Source: Gammaproteobacteria bacterium
GTDB lineage: Bacteria; Pseudomonadota; Gammaproteobacteria; Pseudomonadales; Azotimanducaceae
Assembly (NCBI GenBank): GCA_002712135.1
Contig: PASO01000017.1
Coordinates: forward strand, 1-9,456
Direction of reading: 5' to 3'
DNA length: 9,456 bases
In this document: in pieces, positions 1-5,824 of the stretch
How the letters are laid out: every line of letters begins with the position of its first letter
Numbering within the stretch: the first letter of the stretch is position 1
The notes under the pieces: generated by a model
What the model saw: only the letters and a program-made list of their open reading frames with translations
Told to the model about the DNA's origin: nothing
Databases searched by the model: none
Made by a program: the position numbers and the translations under genes

Positions 1-585
1 AAGCGATCAGCGCTCCCGTTCTCCGAGGTCTTTCGGCTCGTGCACGAGAATAACGTTGCAGAAATTGACTTCAATTTTGGTGACGATGTTGTGTCTTTGA
101 AATATCAGTCTCGCCGCGACGGCAGTTTCGTTGCGATGATTGATGATCTCGAGCTGTCTGTTCTGATTAAATCCCTAGATGGGAAGGATATTACGATTGA
201 AATAGACGGTCGCTTGGTACCGTTTACTGTTGTTTCCGAAGCAGTTGTTGTGCGTGATGTTCGCTGGATAGTCCATGGACCAAAGGGGCAGATTGAACTC
301 ACAGAACTACCAAGATTTCCGGACCTTGATTCCACCGGATTAGCTGGTGGCCTTGCCGCACCAATGCCTGGGAATGTTGTGGATACTTATGTATCCGAAG
401 GCGACGCAGTAGATGAGGGTCAGTTATTGCTTATCCTCGAGGGTATGAAAATGGAGCACCGTATCGAGGCATCTCAGTCGGGTTTTGTTAGTGAGCTAAG
501 AGTCCGCAAGGGTGACCAGGTGGCTAACGGTGAGTTGCTGGTTGTATTGGCTGACGACGCTGAGCCGGATACCCCAGCTAACTAG
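1..585 (+). CDS. Biotin-dependent acyl-CoA carboxylase alpha subunit, C-terminal part (5' partial)
   Basis: This is the end of a biotin carboxylase-type alpha subunit, as in methylcrotonyl-, propionyl- or geranyl-CoA carboxylases, which carries CO2 on biotin to a partner carboxyltransferase beta subunit in the cytoplasm. The frame is open from base 1, so the GTG at 40 is only an internal codon and the ATP-grasp biotin carboxylase domain lies outside the window. Codons 1 to about 100 look like the beta-rich linker (BT) domain. Codons about 115-185 form the biotinyl domain, with 'APMPGNVV' at its start and 'LEGMKMEH' around the biotinylated lysine (codon 150, bases 448-450). The chain ends at TAG 583-585 after a short acidic tail. 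The biotinyl domain is certain from its motif. The choice among acyl-CoA carboxylases is not possible from this end alone, because the substrate is set by the beta subunit. The isomerase frame downstream follows with no gap. Confidence 0.9.
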   Translation, partial: KRSALPFSEVFRLVHENNVAEIDFNFGDDVVSLKYQSRRDGSFVAMIDDLELSVLIKSLDGKDITIEIDGRLVPFTVVSEAVVVRDVRWIVHGPKGQIELTELPRFPDLDSTGLAGGLAAPMPGNVVDTYVSEGDAVDEGQLLLILEGMKMEHRIEASQSGFVSELRVRKGDQVANGELLVVLADDAEPDTPAN

Positions 586-1463
586 CGTTTCAAAAGGCAT
601 TCAGAGAGCCTCTCTTACACTTTCTGCTCGCGGGAAGTTTACTTTTCGTTATATTCGATTTCCTACCTCAGAATGAGACAGAGGACGCAAGTGTCATTGT
701 CGTAGGAGATGAACAACTTTTGCCTCTGGTGATGTTCAGGAATCCGAGGCTTAGTCTTGAATCAGCCAGAGAGCACCTAAAAGCACTAGATGAGGCGCAA
801 CGCGAAAGATTAACGCAACTCTTCGTTCGTGAAGAGGTACTATACAGGCAGGCGATTGCCCTTGGTCTTGATGAAAACAACTACAACGCCCGCAAGCGAC
901 TCATTGCACAGCTCGAGTATATTAATCAGGGTTTTATCTATGATTCACTCGAATTAAGTGAAGCCGAATTAATAGATCACTATGAGAAAAACCGAGATAG
1001 ATATTATGTGCCGCCCCAGGTTACCTTCACTCATGTGTATTTCTCGTTAGATCGCCGTGGAGATGAAGCTGGTGGACACGCCGGTGATGAACTCCTCCAC
1101 TTGAACAAGGTGAGTTTGCCGTTCCATCTCGCAGCCTCACGTGGGGATCATTTCTTATATCATCGAAATTATGTCAACAAAAATGAAGAAGAAGTCGCGT
1201 CTCATTTCGGTGAATCTTTTGCGGCAGGAGTATTTGCCGTTGATCAGGCAAAAGAAGATTGGATCGGACCGTTCCGCTCGGAATACGGTTTTCATCTGTT
1301 GCTACTTACCACGGTAAAAGCAGGATATTTTCCACCGCTGGATGAAGTTCGATCGAGGGTTGTCGACGACGTTACGCAAAAGCGAGTAAGGGAAGAACTT
1401 GATAGAATCTATCGGGATACCCGAGGAACCTATGAAGTCCAGATTGTGGCGCCTAAGTCATGA
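582..1463 (+). CDS. Membrane-anchored peptidyl-prolyl cis-trans isomerase, PpiC/parvulin type; start codon unresolved
   Basis: Probable periplasm-facing foldase that isomerises Xaa-Pro bonds. The frame opens after TAA 579-581. From about 600 it encodes 'FREPLLHFLLAGSLLFVIF', a conserved opening and membrane anchor of this family, then 'ASVIVVGDEQLL' and a helical SurA-N-like region with 'VREEVLYRQAIALGLD'. The rotamase-like domain covers roughly bases 1015-1330 ('VPPQVTFTHVYFSLD', 'GVFAVDQ', 'WIGPFRSEYGFHLLLL'). No ATG, GTG or TTG lies in frame before TTG 720, and starting there would lose the anchor. TTG 720 does have AGGAG at 704-708, at a long 11-base spacing. Either a rare start codon or coupling to the upstream stop is used, or a start was lost by mutation or sequencing error. 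From 582 the frame codes for about 293 residues, against 247 from TTG 720. The stop TGA 1461-1463 overlaps the hupE-like start, suggesting coupled translation. Family is secure; the substrate is unknown. Confidence 0.85.
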   Translation, partial: LAFQKAFREPLLHFLLAGSLLFVIFDFLPQNETEDASVIVVGDEQLLPLVMFRNPRLSLESAREHLKALDEAQRERLTQLFVREEVLYRQAIALGLDENNYNARKRLIAQLEYINQGFIYDSLELSEAELIDHYEKNRDRYYVPPQVTFTHVYFSLDRRGDEAGGHAGDELLHLNKVSLPFHLAASRGDHFLYHRNYVNKNEEEVASHFGESFAAGVFAVDQAKEDWIGPFRSEYGFHLLLLTTVKAGYFPPLDEVRSRVVDDVTQKRVREELDRIYRDTRGTYEVQIVAPKS

Positions 1464-2398
1464 TGCGTATTCTTGCGCTCCTCTTCATTGCTAGTGGTGT
1501 CTTTGCGGATGACTTCAGACCACTCTATGTAGAGCTTACTGAGCTCGAAGGATATCGCTACACCGTGCGTTTAAAACGACCGCCTCAGGTTCCGCCATCG
1601 AACCACCCGGTGATTGAAATGCCAGAGTTTTGTCGGGTGCAGCCTGGCACTGACAATATCTATATTTGTAGGAAAGATATTGCTGGTTCGACGTTATCGA
1701 TTAGTTATCCGAGCGTCGGCGTACCGAATTCCACCGTGATAAAAATGTCTTTTATGACGGGTGAAAACCATACCGTTACCTTGAGCCGGGGGGAGCTCGT
1801 TTGGCGTGTTCCTCTGCGAGAGGAGGTAGCGACGGTAGCGGTCCAATATACTTGGCTTGGTATGGAACATATATGGATCGGATTCGACCACTTGCTGTTT
1901 GTACTCTGTCTTATCTGGATTGCGGGGGGGATACGTAGGATACTGGTCACGATAACGGGGTTTACCTTGGCTCACTCAGTTACGCTTGTGCTGGCAGCTC
2001 TTGAAGTGGTTTCACTTCCTGTACCCCCGATTGAAGCTGTCATTGCTTTAAGTGTGTTGTTTCTTGCCTCGGAGATAGCGCGAGGCAAGCAGGATAATTT
2101 GACGTGGCGTTATCCTATTGCGGTGTCCAGTTCGTTTGGGTTGCTTCATGGGCTTGGCTTTGCGGCGGTGCTCGGTGAAATTGGTCTGCCACAGACTGAA
2201 CTTGTTACAGGGCTGGTGTTTTTTAACGTTGGGGTGGAAATAGGTCAGATAGTTTTCGCGCTGGGTGTCGTGCTGGTGCTTAGATGGATGCAGGGCTGGG
2301 CGTGGTTTGCTGCGAAAGGGCAAGCAGCGGTTGGCTACTGTGTTGGTTGTGTTGCCGCGTACTGGTTTGTCGAGCGGAGTGCCGGTTTTTTACTCTGA
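1460..2398 (+). CDS. HupE/UreJ-like integral membrane protein
   Basis: Polytopic inner-membrane protein of the HupE/UreJ_2 type, a family suspected of metal (nickel or cobalt) handling but poorly characterised. It has a signal peptide (about residues 1-16, 'MMRILALLFIASGVFA'), then a soluble beta-rich domain of about 110 residues with two cysteines (C58, C70) that could form a disulfide outside the membrane. About six membrane helices follow from residue 135. Family-type polar motifs sit in the helices: 'GMEHIWIGFDHLLFVL' (H137, D143, H144), 'TLAHSVTL' (H172), 'LLHGLGFA' (H230) and 'FNVGVEIGQ' (E260). These histidines and acids are the likely metal ligands or path. Two adjacent in-frame ATGs (1460, 1463) are possible starts; the first overlaps the isomerase stop as ATGA. 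Pairing of this family with a PpiC-type isomerase is something I recall from other genomes, not proven here. Transport activity and ion are inferred. Confidence 0.85.
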   Translation: MMRILALLFIASGVFADDFRPLYVELTELEGYRYTVRLKRPPQVPPSNHPVIEMPEFCRVQPGTDNIYICRKDIAGSTLSISYPSVGVPNSTVIKMSFMTGENHTVTLSRGELVWRVPLREEVATVAVQYTWLGMEHIWIGFDHLLFVLCLIWIAGGIRRILVTITGFTLAHSVTLVLAALEVVSLPVPPIEAVIALSVLFLASEIARGKQDNLTWRYPIAVSSSFGLLHGLGFAAVLGEIGLPQTELVTGLVFFNVGVEIGQIVFALGVVLVLRWMQGWAWFAAKGQAAVGYCVGCVAAYWFVERSAGFLL

Positions 2399-2512
2399 CT
2401 GATTCTCTAGTTCATCCAGAAGCTCCAGTAGCTTTTGTTCCGTCGCTTCGAGCAAGAATTTGCCTGATGCCAGGCAGACGTTTGTTCCAATGGAGAATTG
2501 GCCCAGATAGAT
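2390..2512 (-). other. Possible small coding remnant, minus strand
   Basis: A 40-codon open stretch on the minus strand runs from just after an in-frame TAG (2515-2513) to TAA 2392-2390. It reads 'LGQFSIGTNVCLASGKF' followed by a Leu/Glu-rich helical tail, 'LLEATEQKLLELLDELENQ', which looks protein-like rather than random. The other strand in this stretch is serine-rich, as expected for the shadow of a Glu-rich helix. There is no ATG, GTG or TTG ahead of the conserved-looking part, so it could only be a gene remnant or use a rare start. It overlaps the last nine bases of the hupE-like gene tail to tail. I do not recognise the family, and an open run of this length can arise by chance. Confidence 0.25.
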
Positions 2513-2530
2513 CTACGGTCTAATATCGAG

Positions 2531-2667
2531 ATGGTGTTTGGCAATAATTTTCTACAAAAACCTTAAAAGATCTTTGCAGCCACGCAGCGCGAATCAAGGC
2601 TCACGCGCGAGAGCTAGAAGATTGGTACAGACGATCAGGTGTGACACGATTCAATTCTAACGTATGA
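2531..2667 (+). other. Possible frameshifted short gene ahead of the methyltransferase
   Basis: From ATG 2531 one frame reads 'MVFGNNFLQKP' and stops at TAA 2564-2566. From about 2548 the neighbouring frame is open and reads 'LKDLCSHAARIKAHARELE' then 'DWYRRSGVTRFNSNV', ending at TGA 2665-2667, which overlaps the methyltransferase ATG at 2664. A shift in the A run at 2556-2560 would join the two into one protein of about 45 residues. The methyltransferase has no visible ribosome binding site, so coupled translation from this frame would make sense. The open run is only 39 codons, so chance is not excluded. No family is recognised. Confidence 0.25.
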
Positions 2668-3278
2668 ACAAGCATCAGCAGAAATGGAATAAGCGGTACG
2701 CGGCATCGGAGCTAGTCTGGTCGGTGCAGCCCAATGTGCTTTTCGCTAGTGAAGTGGCCAATCTTACACCGGGTAAAGCACTCGACGTCGCTTGCGGTGA
2801 GGGTCGAAACGCGATCTGGTTAGCTGATAAAGGATGGGAGGTGACAGCCATTGATTACGCTGATGCTGCAGTTGCAAAAGGTGTTAGCATGGCCGACAGA
2901 CGAGGCGTATTTGTTAATTGGGTCGTTGCAGATATTGCTGATGTCGAGAAATCTCAATATGACTTGGTTGCTGTCCTGTATTTTCATACCGGGCAGAACG
3001 AAAGACAGGAATGGCTACCCACTGTCGTCAATTGTGTAGCGCCTAAAGGGAGTTTTATCTATATTGGCCACGATCCCTCAAATATTTGCTATGGCGTGGG
3101 TGGTCCAAGAGACCCAGCGTTGCTTCCATCAGTCGAAGAGATTACCAATTGTCTGAAAGGCTTCAAGATTGAGGATGCAAGGGTCGTAGAACGCAGAACG
3201 AACAAAGAAACAGGTCACGATAATGCTACTACTGGTCTTGCTTTTGATACATTTGTCAGCGCTATACGAGAGTTATGA
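2664..3278 (+). CDS. Class I SAM-dependent methyltransferase (TehB/thiopurine-methyltransferase-like)
   Basis: Cytoplasmic Rossmann-fold methyltransferase of 204 residues, a normal length for a single-domain enzyme. The N-terminus 'WNKRYAASELVWSVQPN' is characteristic of a group of small methyltransferases annotated near TehB. Motif I is 'ALDVACGEGRNAIWLA' (residues 39-54), the acidic end of strand 2 is 'VTAIDYA' (D64), the adenine-contact position is 'VVADI' (D90), and motif IV is 'YDLVAVLYF' (99-107). 'GHDPSN' (residues 135-140) follows strand 5. The substrate cannot be read from the sequence; small toxic oxyanions, thiols or other metabolites are used in related families, and tellurite resistance should not be assumed. 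ATG 2664 is chosen because the N-terminal motif starts within eight residues of it. No good ribosome binding site precedes it, and the start overlaps the TGA of a short upstream open frame. Confidence 0.85.
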   Translation: MNKHQQKWNKRYAASELVWSVQPNVLFASEVANLTPGKALDVACGEGRNAIWLADKGWEVTAIDYADAAVAKGVSMADRRGVFVNWVVADIADVEKSQYDLVAVLYFHTGQNERQEWLPTVVNCVAPKGSFIYIGHDPSNICYGVGGPRDPALLPSVEEITNCLKGFKIEDARVVERRTNKETGHDNATTGLAFDTFVSAIREL

Positions 3279-3372
3279 GCTAGTGTATTTGAATACATGT
3301 CTTTAGTAGGACAGTGTGCGAGATTGATTATCAAGAGCAGAGATCGCGAGGGGTAATGTAAAAAATACTGCA

Positions 3373-4107
3373 TCATTTCTCGAATATTATTGCAATTAAT
3401 TTTGTCAGTTTGTTTCTTGCGTCCGAGCGGTTAGTTACAAATGTGACATCATCGTCAGGTGAAGCTAAATTTGCAATTTCGATTGACCATAGTGCTTCAA
3501 TTTCGTTTGGCATCATTGAATAGCGTACATCAATGATTCTGGCAGGGTGGTGTGGATCCCTTGCTAGGTACCCATTTGAGAATTTTCAAAAACGTTTGAT
3601 ATCGTCGGCCTGTTGGGTACCTAGCTTAACGTTGGGGGAATGCCGATTAATATTAAGTTTTTCTGCGTATTGCCGCGATTATGATTAATGCCACCATGGG
3701 TAAGGTCAAGAGTGGGTCAACAATCGATATACTGTGCCACGCAAATCTCATATCAGAAATGGGCCAAAATAGTTGTGTACCGTAAGATGTGCACGCGTCG
3801 AGCAAACCGTGGGTAGCGTAACCGAGAAAACAGAAGAAATAGATTTGTTTGAAGGAGAGATTTTTTATTATAGGAAACAGGAGCAGGGCACAGATTAATG
3901 CGCCAATAGGAATAAACAGCAACGCGTGCCTAAATTGCCGATGGTACTCTAGAAATAATAATGGGTCTTTGGAAGACTGGATTAAAGTTTCAAGGTCAGT
4001 GCTAAACCACTGAGAAATCCAACCAGAGCTGCTGATCGCAATTGATCGGGCGAGGCGACAGCCTGTGGCAATGCTGAACCCAGCGCACCTTGGGTGAATA
4101 GATCCAT
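3373..4107 (-). pseudogene. Decayed YdjM-type membrane metal-dependent hydrolase
   Basis: Three parts of one family can be read in order on the minus strand. From ATG 4107-4105 the frame reads 'MDLFTQGALGSALPQAVA' and on to 'LVGFLSGLA', then runs into TAA 3984-3982. Around 3997-4000 a -1 shift occurs: 'GCACTGACC' where one more C would give the family's Ala-Pro-Asp. The next frame continues with 'LETLIQSSKDPLLFLEYHR', two membrane segments, 'YATHGLLDACTSYGTQLFWP' and 'SIVDPLLTLPM', and stops at TAA 3655-3653. Past a junction at about 3650, the original frame resumes with 'LGTQQADDIKRF', a TGA stop (3588-3586), 'KFSNGYLARD', 'RIIDVRYSMMPNEIEALWSI' and a tail ending at TGA 3375-3373. Intact relatives as I remember them are about 330-350 residues, so roughly 100 residues are missing from the middle. 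The usual 'HR.FTH' motif reads 'HRQFRH'. One shift could be a sequencing error, but three lesions indicate a pseudogene. Confidence 0.85.
3563..3625. repeat. Perfect 12-bp inverted repeat with 39-base spacer, inside the pseudogene
   Basis: GCTAGGTACCCA at 3563-3574 is the exact reverse complement of TGGGTACCTAGC at 3614-3625. Both arms contain GGTACC. They lie within the coding remnant of the decayed hydrolase (codons for 'KLGTQ' and 'NGYLA'), close to the internal deletion. They may therefore be a chance or mutational product rather than an operator or element end. There is no T-run to suggest a terminator, and no flanking target duplication was seen. Confidence 0.5.
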
Positions 4108-4170
4108 ATATCAATACACCAAATTTTTTTCCGGTATAGTTTTAGTTGAAACCCATTAACAGTGGTTAGG

Positions 4171-4199
4171 TTTTAAAGAACCATCTTGCAATGTATAAC
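4171..4199 (+). promoter_or_regulatory. Candidate promoter of the phosphotransferase gene
   Basis: TATAAC at 4194-4199 resembles a sigma-70 -10 box and is preceded by TG. A weak -35-like TTTTAA lies at 4171-4176, 17 bases away. Transcription would begin near 4206, leaving a short leader that contains the ribosome binding site at 4221. This would also rule out the upstream TTG at 4186 as the start. The -35 match is poor, so this is only a candidate. Confidence 0.25.
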
Positions 4200-4220
4200 A
4201 CGTATCTACATTAGCTATCT

Positions 4221-4225
4221 AGGAG
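4221..4225 (+). promoter_or_regulatory. Ribosome binding site that decides the TTG start at 4231
   Basis: AGGAG at 4221-4225 lies five bases before TTG 4231. The alternative in-frame TTG at 4186 has no such site and would add 15 residues that do not resemble the family. Confidence 0.6.
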
Positions 4226-4230
4226 CCGTT

Positions 4231-5631
4231 TTGGCTACTTTTGAAGGAAAGCTCGAACGAATTCTTGTTGGGAGAATTCACGATTGTTTGGCTCTTAAGT
4301 CAGTAGAAAGACTTTCTGGTGGGGCTGCGCAGGAGACCTATCGACTCGATATCAAGACTGCAGCCGGCAGCCGGTTACTGGCACTACGTCGCGCTGCCGG
4401 AGGAGTCAATCGGTCGAGTGATCATCGTCCGGGCCTTGCAGGCGAAGCGCTGCTCATGCAGCTTGTTAGACAGGTTGGGGTTCCCGCCCCCAAAATCTAC
4501 TATGTTTTCTCACAGGACGATGATTGCGGTGATGGTTTCGTTATGGAATGGCTCGAAGGAGAGGCCCTCGGCAGAAGAATCCTGAGAGAGGAGCAATACG
4601 AAAAAGTACGTCAGAATCTCGCCTACGAGTGTGGCAGAATTCTGGCGCGGATACATAGTATTGATGTTGTTGAGAGCGGTCTCGATAAGTGTTTACAGTC
4701 GATGTCACCATCTGATTATGTACAGCAAACTTGGTCTAGGTATAAGGCGTTTAGCATACCTCAGCCCATGATTGACTACACTGGTCGTTGGTTGATGAAA
4801 AACCTGCCTAAAAATTATCGCATGACATTGGTCCATAATGAATTTCGGAATGGGAATTTGATGGTTTCACCGGAAAGGATCATTGGTGTGATCGATTGGG
4901 AAATTGCACATATAGGAGACCCTATGCGAGATCTTGGATGGCTATGTAACAATGCCTGGCGTTACGGGGAAAGTCTCCCAGTTGGCGGGTTTGGAACTTA
5001 TGATCAGTTATTTCAGGGTTACGAGGATGAATCGGGGTTTACGATTGAACCTGGCGAGGTTCATTTTTGGGAGGTATTTGGATCATTCTGGTGGTCTGTC
5101 ACTTGTCTCGGCATGGTGGAGCAGTTTCGTAATGGGCCGGATCCTTCGATAGAGCGAGCAGCAATTGGGCGTCGATCGTCAGAGGGTCAAATAGACTGTG
5201 TGAATCTGCTAACACCTGGCTGTGTAGAGAAAACAAATGCATTAGCTAATCGCTCGAATCTTGATTCTCCCCGTTCAGATGAATTACTCATGAAGACTAG
5301 TGAATTCCTGCGAGATGAAGTAATGTCGCTGACCACTGGTCGAAAGCGCTTCCTAGCTCAGGTGAGTGCCAATGCGATCGATATCGTGCAGCGAGAAATC
5401 CTATACCTTGATCAGCATCGACAGATAGAGCATCAGTCACTGGAAAATTTGGTCGCCGGGGCAAATGAATCGCTCGAGGATCTTCGGTGGCGTTTGGTGC
5501 ATGCTCTCCGCGAAGATGTGGAGGTTGACGAGGACGCTCTAAAAGCACATCTTCGGCAAACGGTTGTCAATCAAATAGCCATTGATAATCCCAAATACAG
5601 TGGCCTAGATCAGGCGCTCAATTGGAAATAG
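4231..5631 (+). CDS. APH-fold phosphotransferase fused to a DUF6285-like C-terminal domain
   Basis: Protein of 466 residues from TTG 4231. Residues about 1-330 form an aminoglycoside-phosphotransferase/choline-kinase fold: a nucleotide loop region 'LSGGAAQETYRLD' (29-41), hinge 'FVMEWLEGEALG' (103-114), catalytic loop 'LVHNEFRNGNLMV' (200-212) and metal site 'VIDWEIAHIGDPMRDLGWL' (220-238, D222). In this family the catalytic loop is HxDxxxxN; here residue 204 is Glu (GAA, 4840-4842). Residues about 348-460 resemble DUF6285, with 'SEFLRDEVMSLTTGRKRF' and 'SANAIDIVQREI', a domain that elsewhere I recall as a separate neighbour of such kinases. Related proteins (ACAD10/11 N-terminal type) are linked to fatty or hydroxy acid breakdown, so a small hydroxylated or acyl substrate is more likely than an antibiotic. 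That is inference. The gene stands alone, divergent from the decayed hydrolase and convergent with the iron importer. Confidence 0.85.
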   Translation: MATFEGKLERILVGRIHDCLALKSVERLSGGAAQETYRLDIKTAAGSRLLALRRAAGGVNRSSDHRPGLAGEALLMQLVRQVGVPAPKIYYVFSQDDDCGDGFVMEWLEGEALGRRILREEQYEKVRQNLAYECGRILARIHSIDVVESGLDKCLQSMSPSDYVQQTWSRYKAFSIPQPMIDYTGRWLMKNLPKNYRMTLVHNEFRNGNLMVSPERIIGVIDWEIAHIGDPMRDLGWLCNNAWRYGESLPVGGFGTYDQLFQGYEDESGFTIEPGEVHFWEVFGSFWWSVTCLGMVEQFRNGPDPSIERAAIGRRSSEGQIDCVNLLTPGCVEKTNALANRSNLDSPRSDELLMKTSEFLRDEVMSLTTGRKRFLAQVSANAIDIVQREILYLDQHRQIEHQSLENLVAGANESLEDLRWRLVHALREDVEVDEDALKAHLRQTVVNQIAIDNPKYSGLDQALNWK

Positions 5632-5707
5632 ACGCTATATTGGCATATTTCTGTTAGCGCAAAATCATAATTTTTCATGTACACAGCTTAATTTTAGATC
5701 GCATTTG

Positions 5708-5730
5708 CACAACGCAAATTGTTGTGTTTT
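5708..5730 (+). terminator. Weak candidate terminator after the phosphotransferase
   Basis: CACAAC (5708-5713) and GTTGTG (5721-5726) form a 6-bp stem around a 7-base loop, followed directly by TTTT (5727-5730). It sits about 75 bases past the stop, between two convergent genes, which is a sensible place. The stem is short and only half G/C, so termination strength is doubtful. Confidence 0.35.
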
Positions 5731-5824
5731 CACTGTGTTAGGTGACGACGTGAAATCAGAAAACCCTATTTATACACGCAGTGTGTTCGTAGCTAAAGGT
5801 CGACGTATTTTCCTTTGTGTCACT

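Noticed and set aside
2284..2523. Plus-strand 79-residue frame across the end of the hupE-like gene
   Set aside because: Most of it is an out-of-frame shadow of the hupE-like gene, with Cys/Arg-rich composition and no ribosome binding site.
2664..3278. Naming the methyltransferase tehB (tellurite resistance)
   Set aside because: Only the general SAM-binding motifs are shared; nothing in the neighbourhood points to tellurite.
3284..3297. Palindrome TGTATT-TG-AATACA just after the methyltransferase stop
   Set aside because: Only 6-bp AT-rich arms with no T-run or promoter nearby, so chance is likely; not called an operator or terminator.
3653..4114. Minus-strand 153-residue frame as an intact gene starting at TTG 4114
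   Set aside because: Its first 35 or so residues do not fit the family, while the neighbouring frame does; it is the middle piece of a pseudogene.
4186..4230. Upstream TTG start adding 15 residues to the phosphotransferase
   Set aside because: No ribosome binding site; overlaps a candidate -10 box; TTG 4231 has AGGAG at ideal spacing.
5770..5824. Possible hairpin past the ATPase gene on the minus strand (ACAC/GTGT arms)
   Set aside because: Four-base stem without a proper T-run on that strand; too weak to call a terminator.
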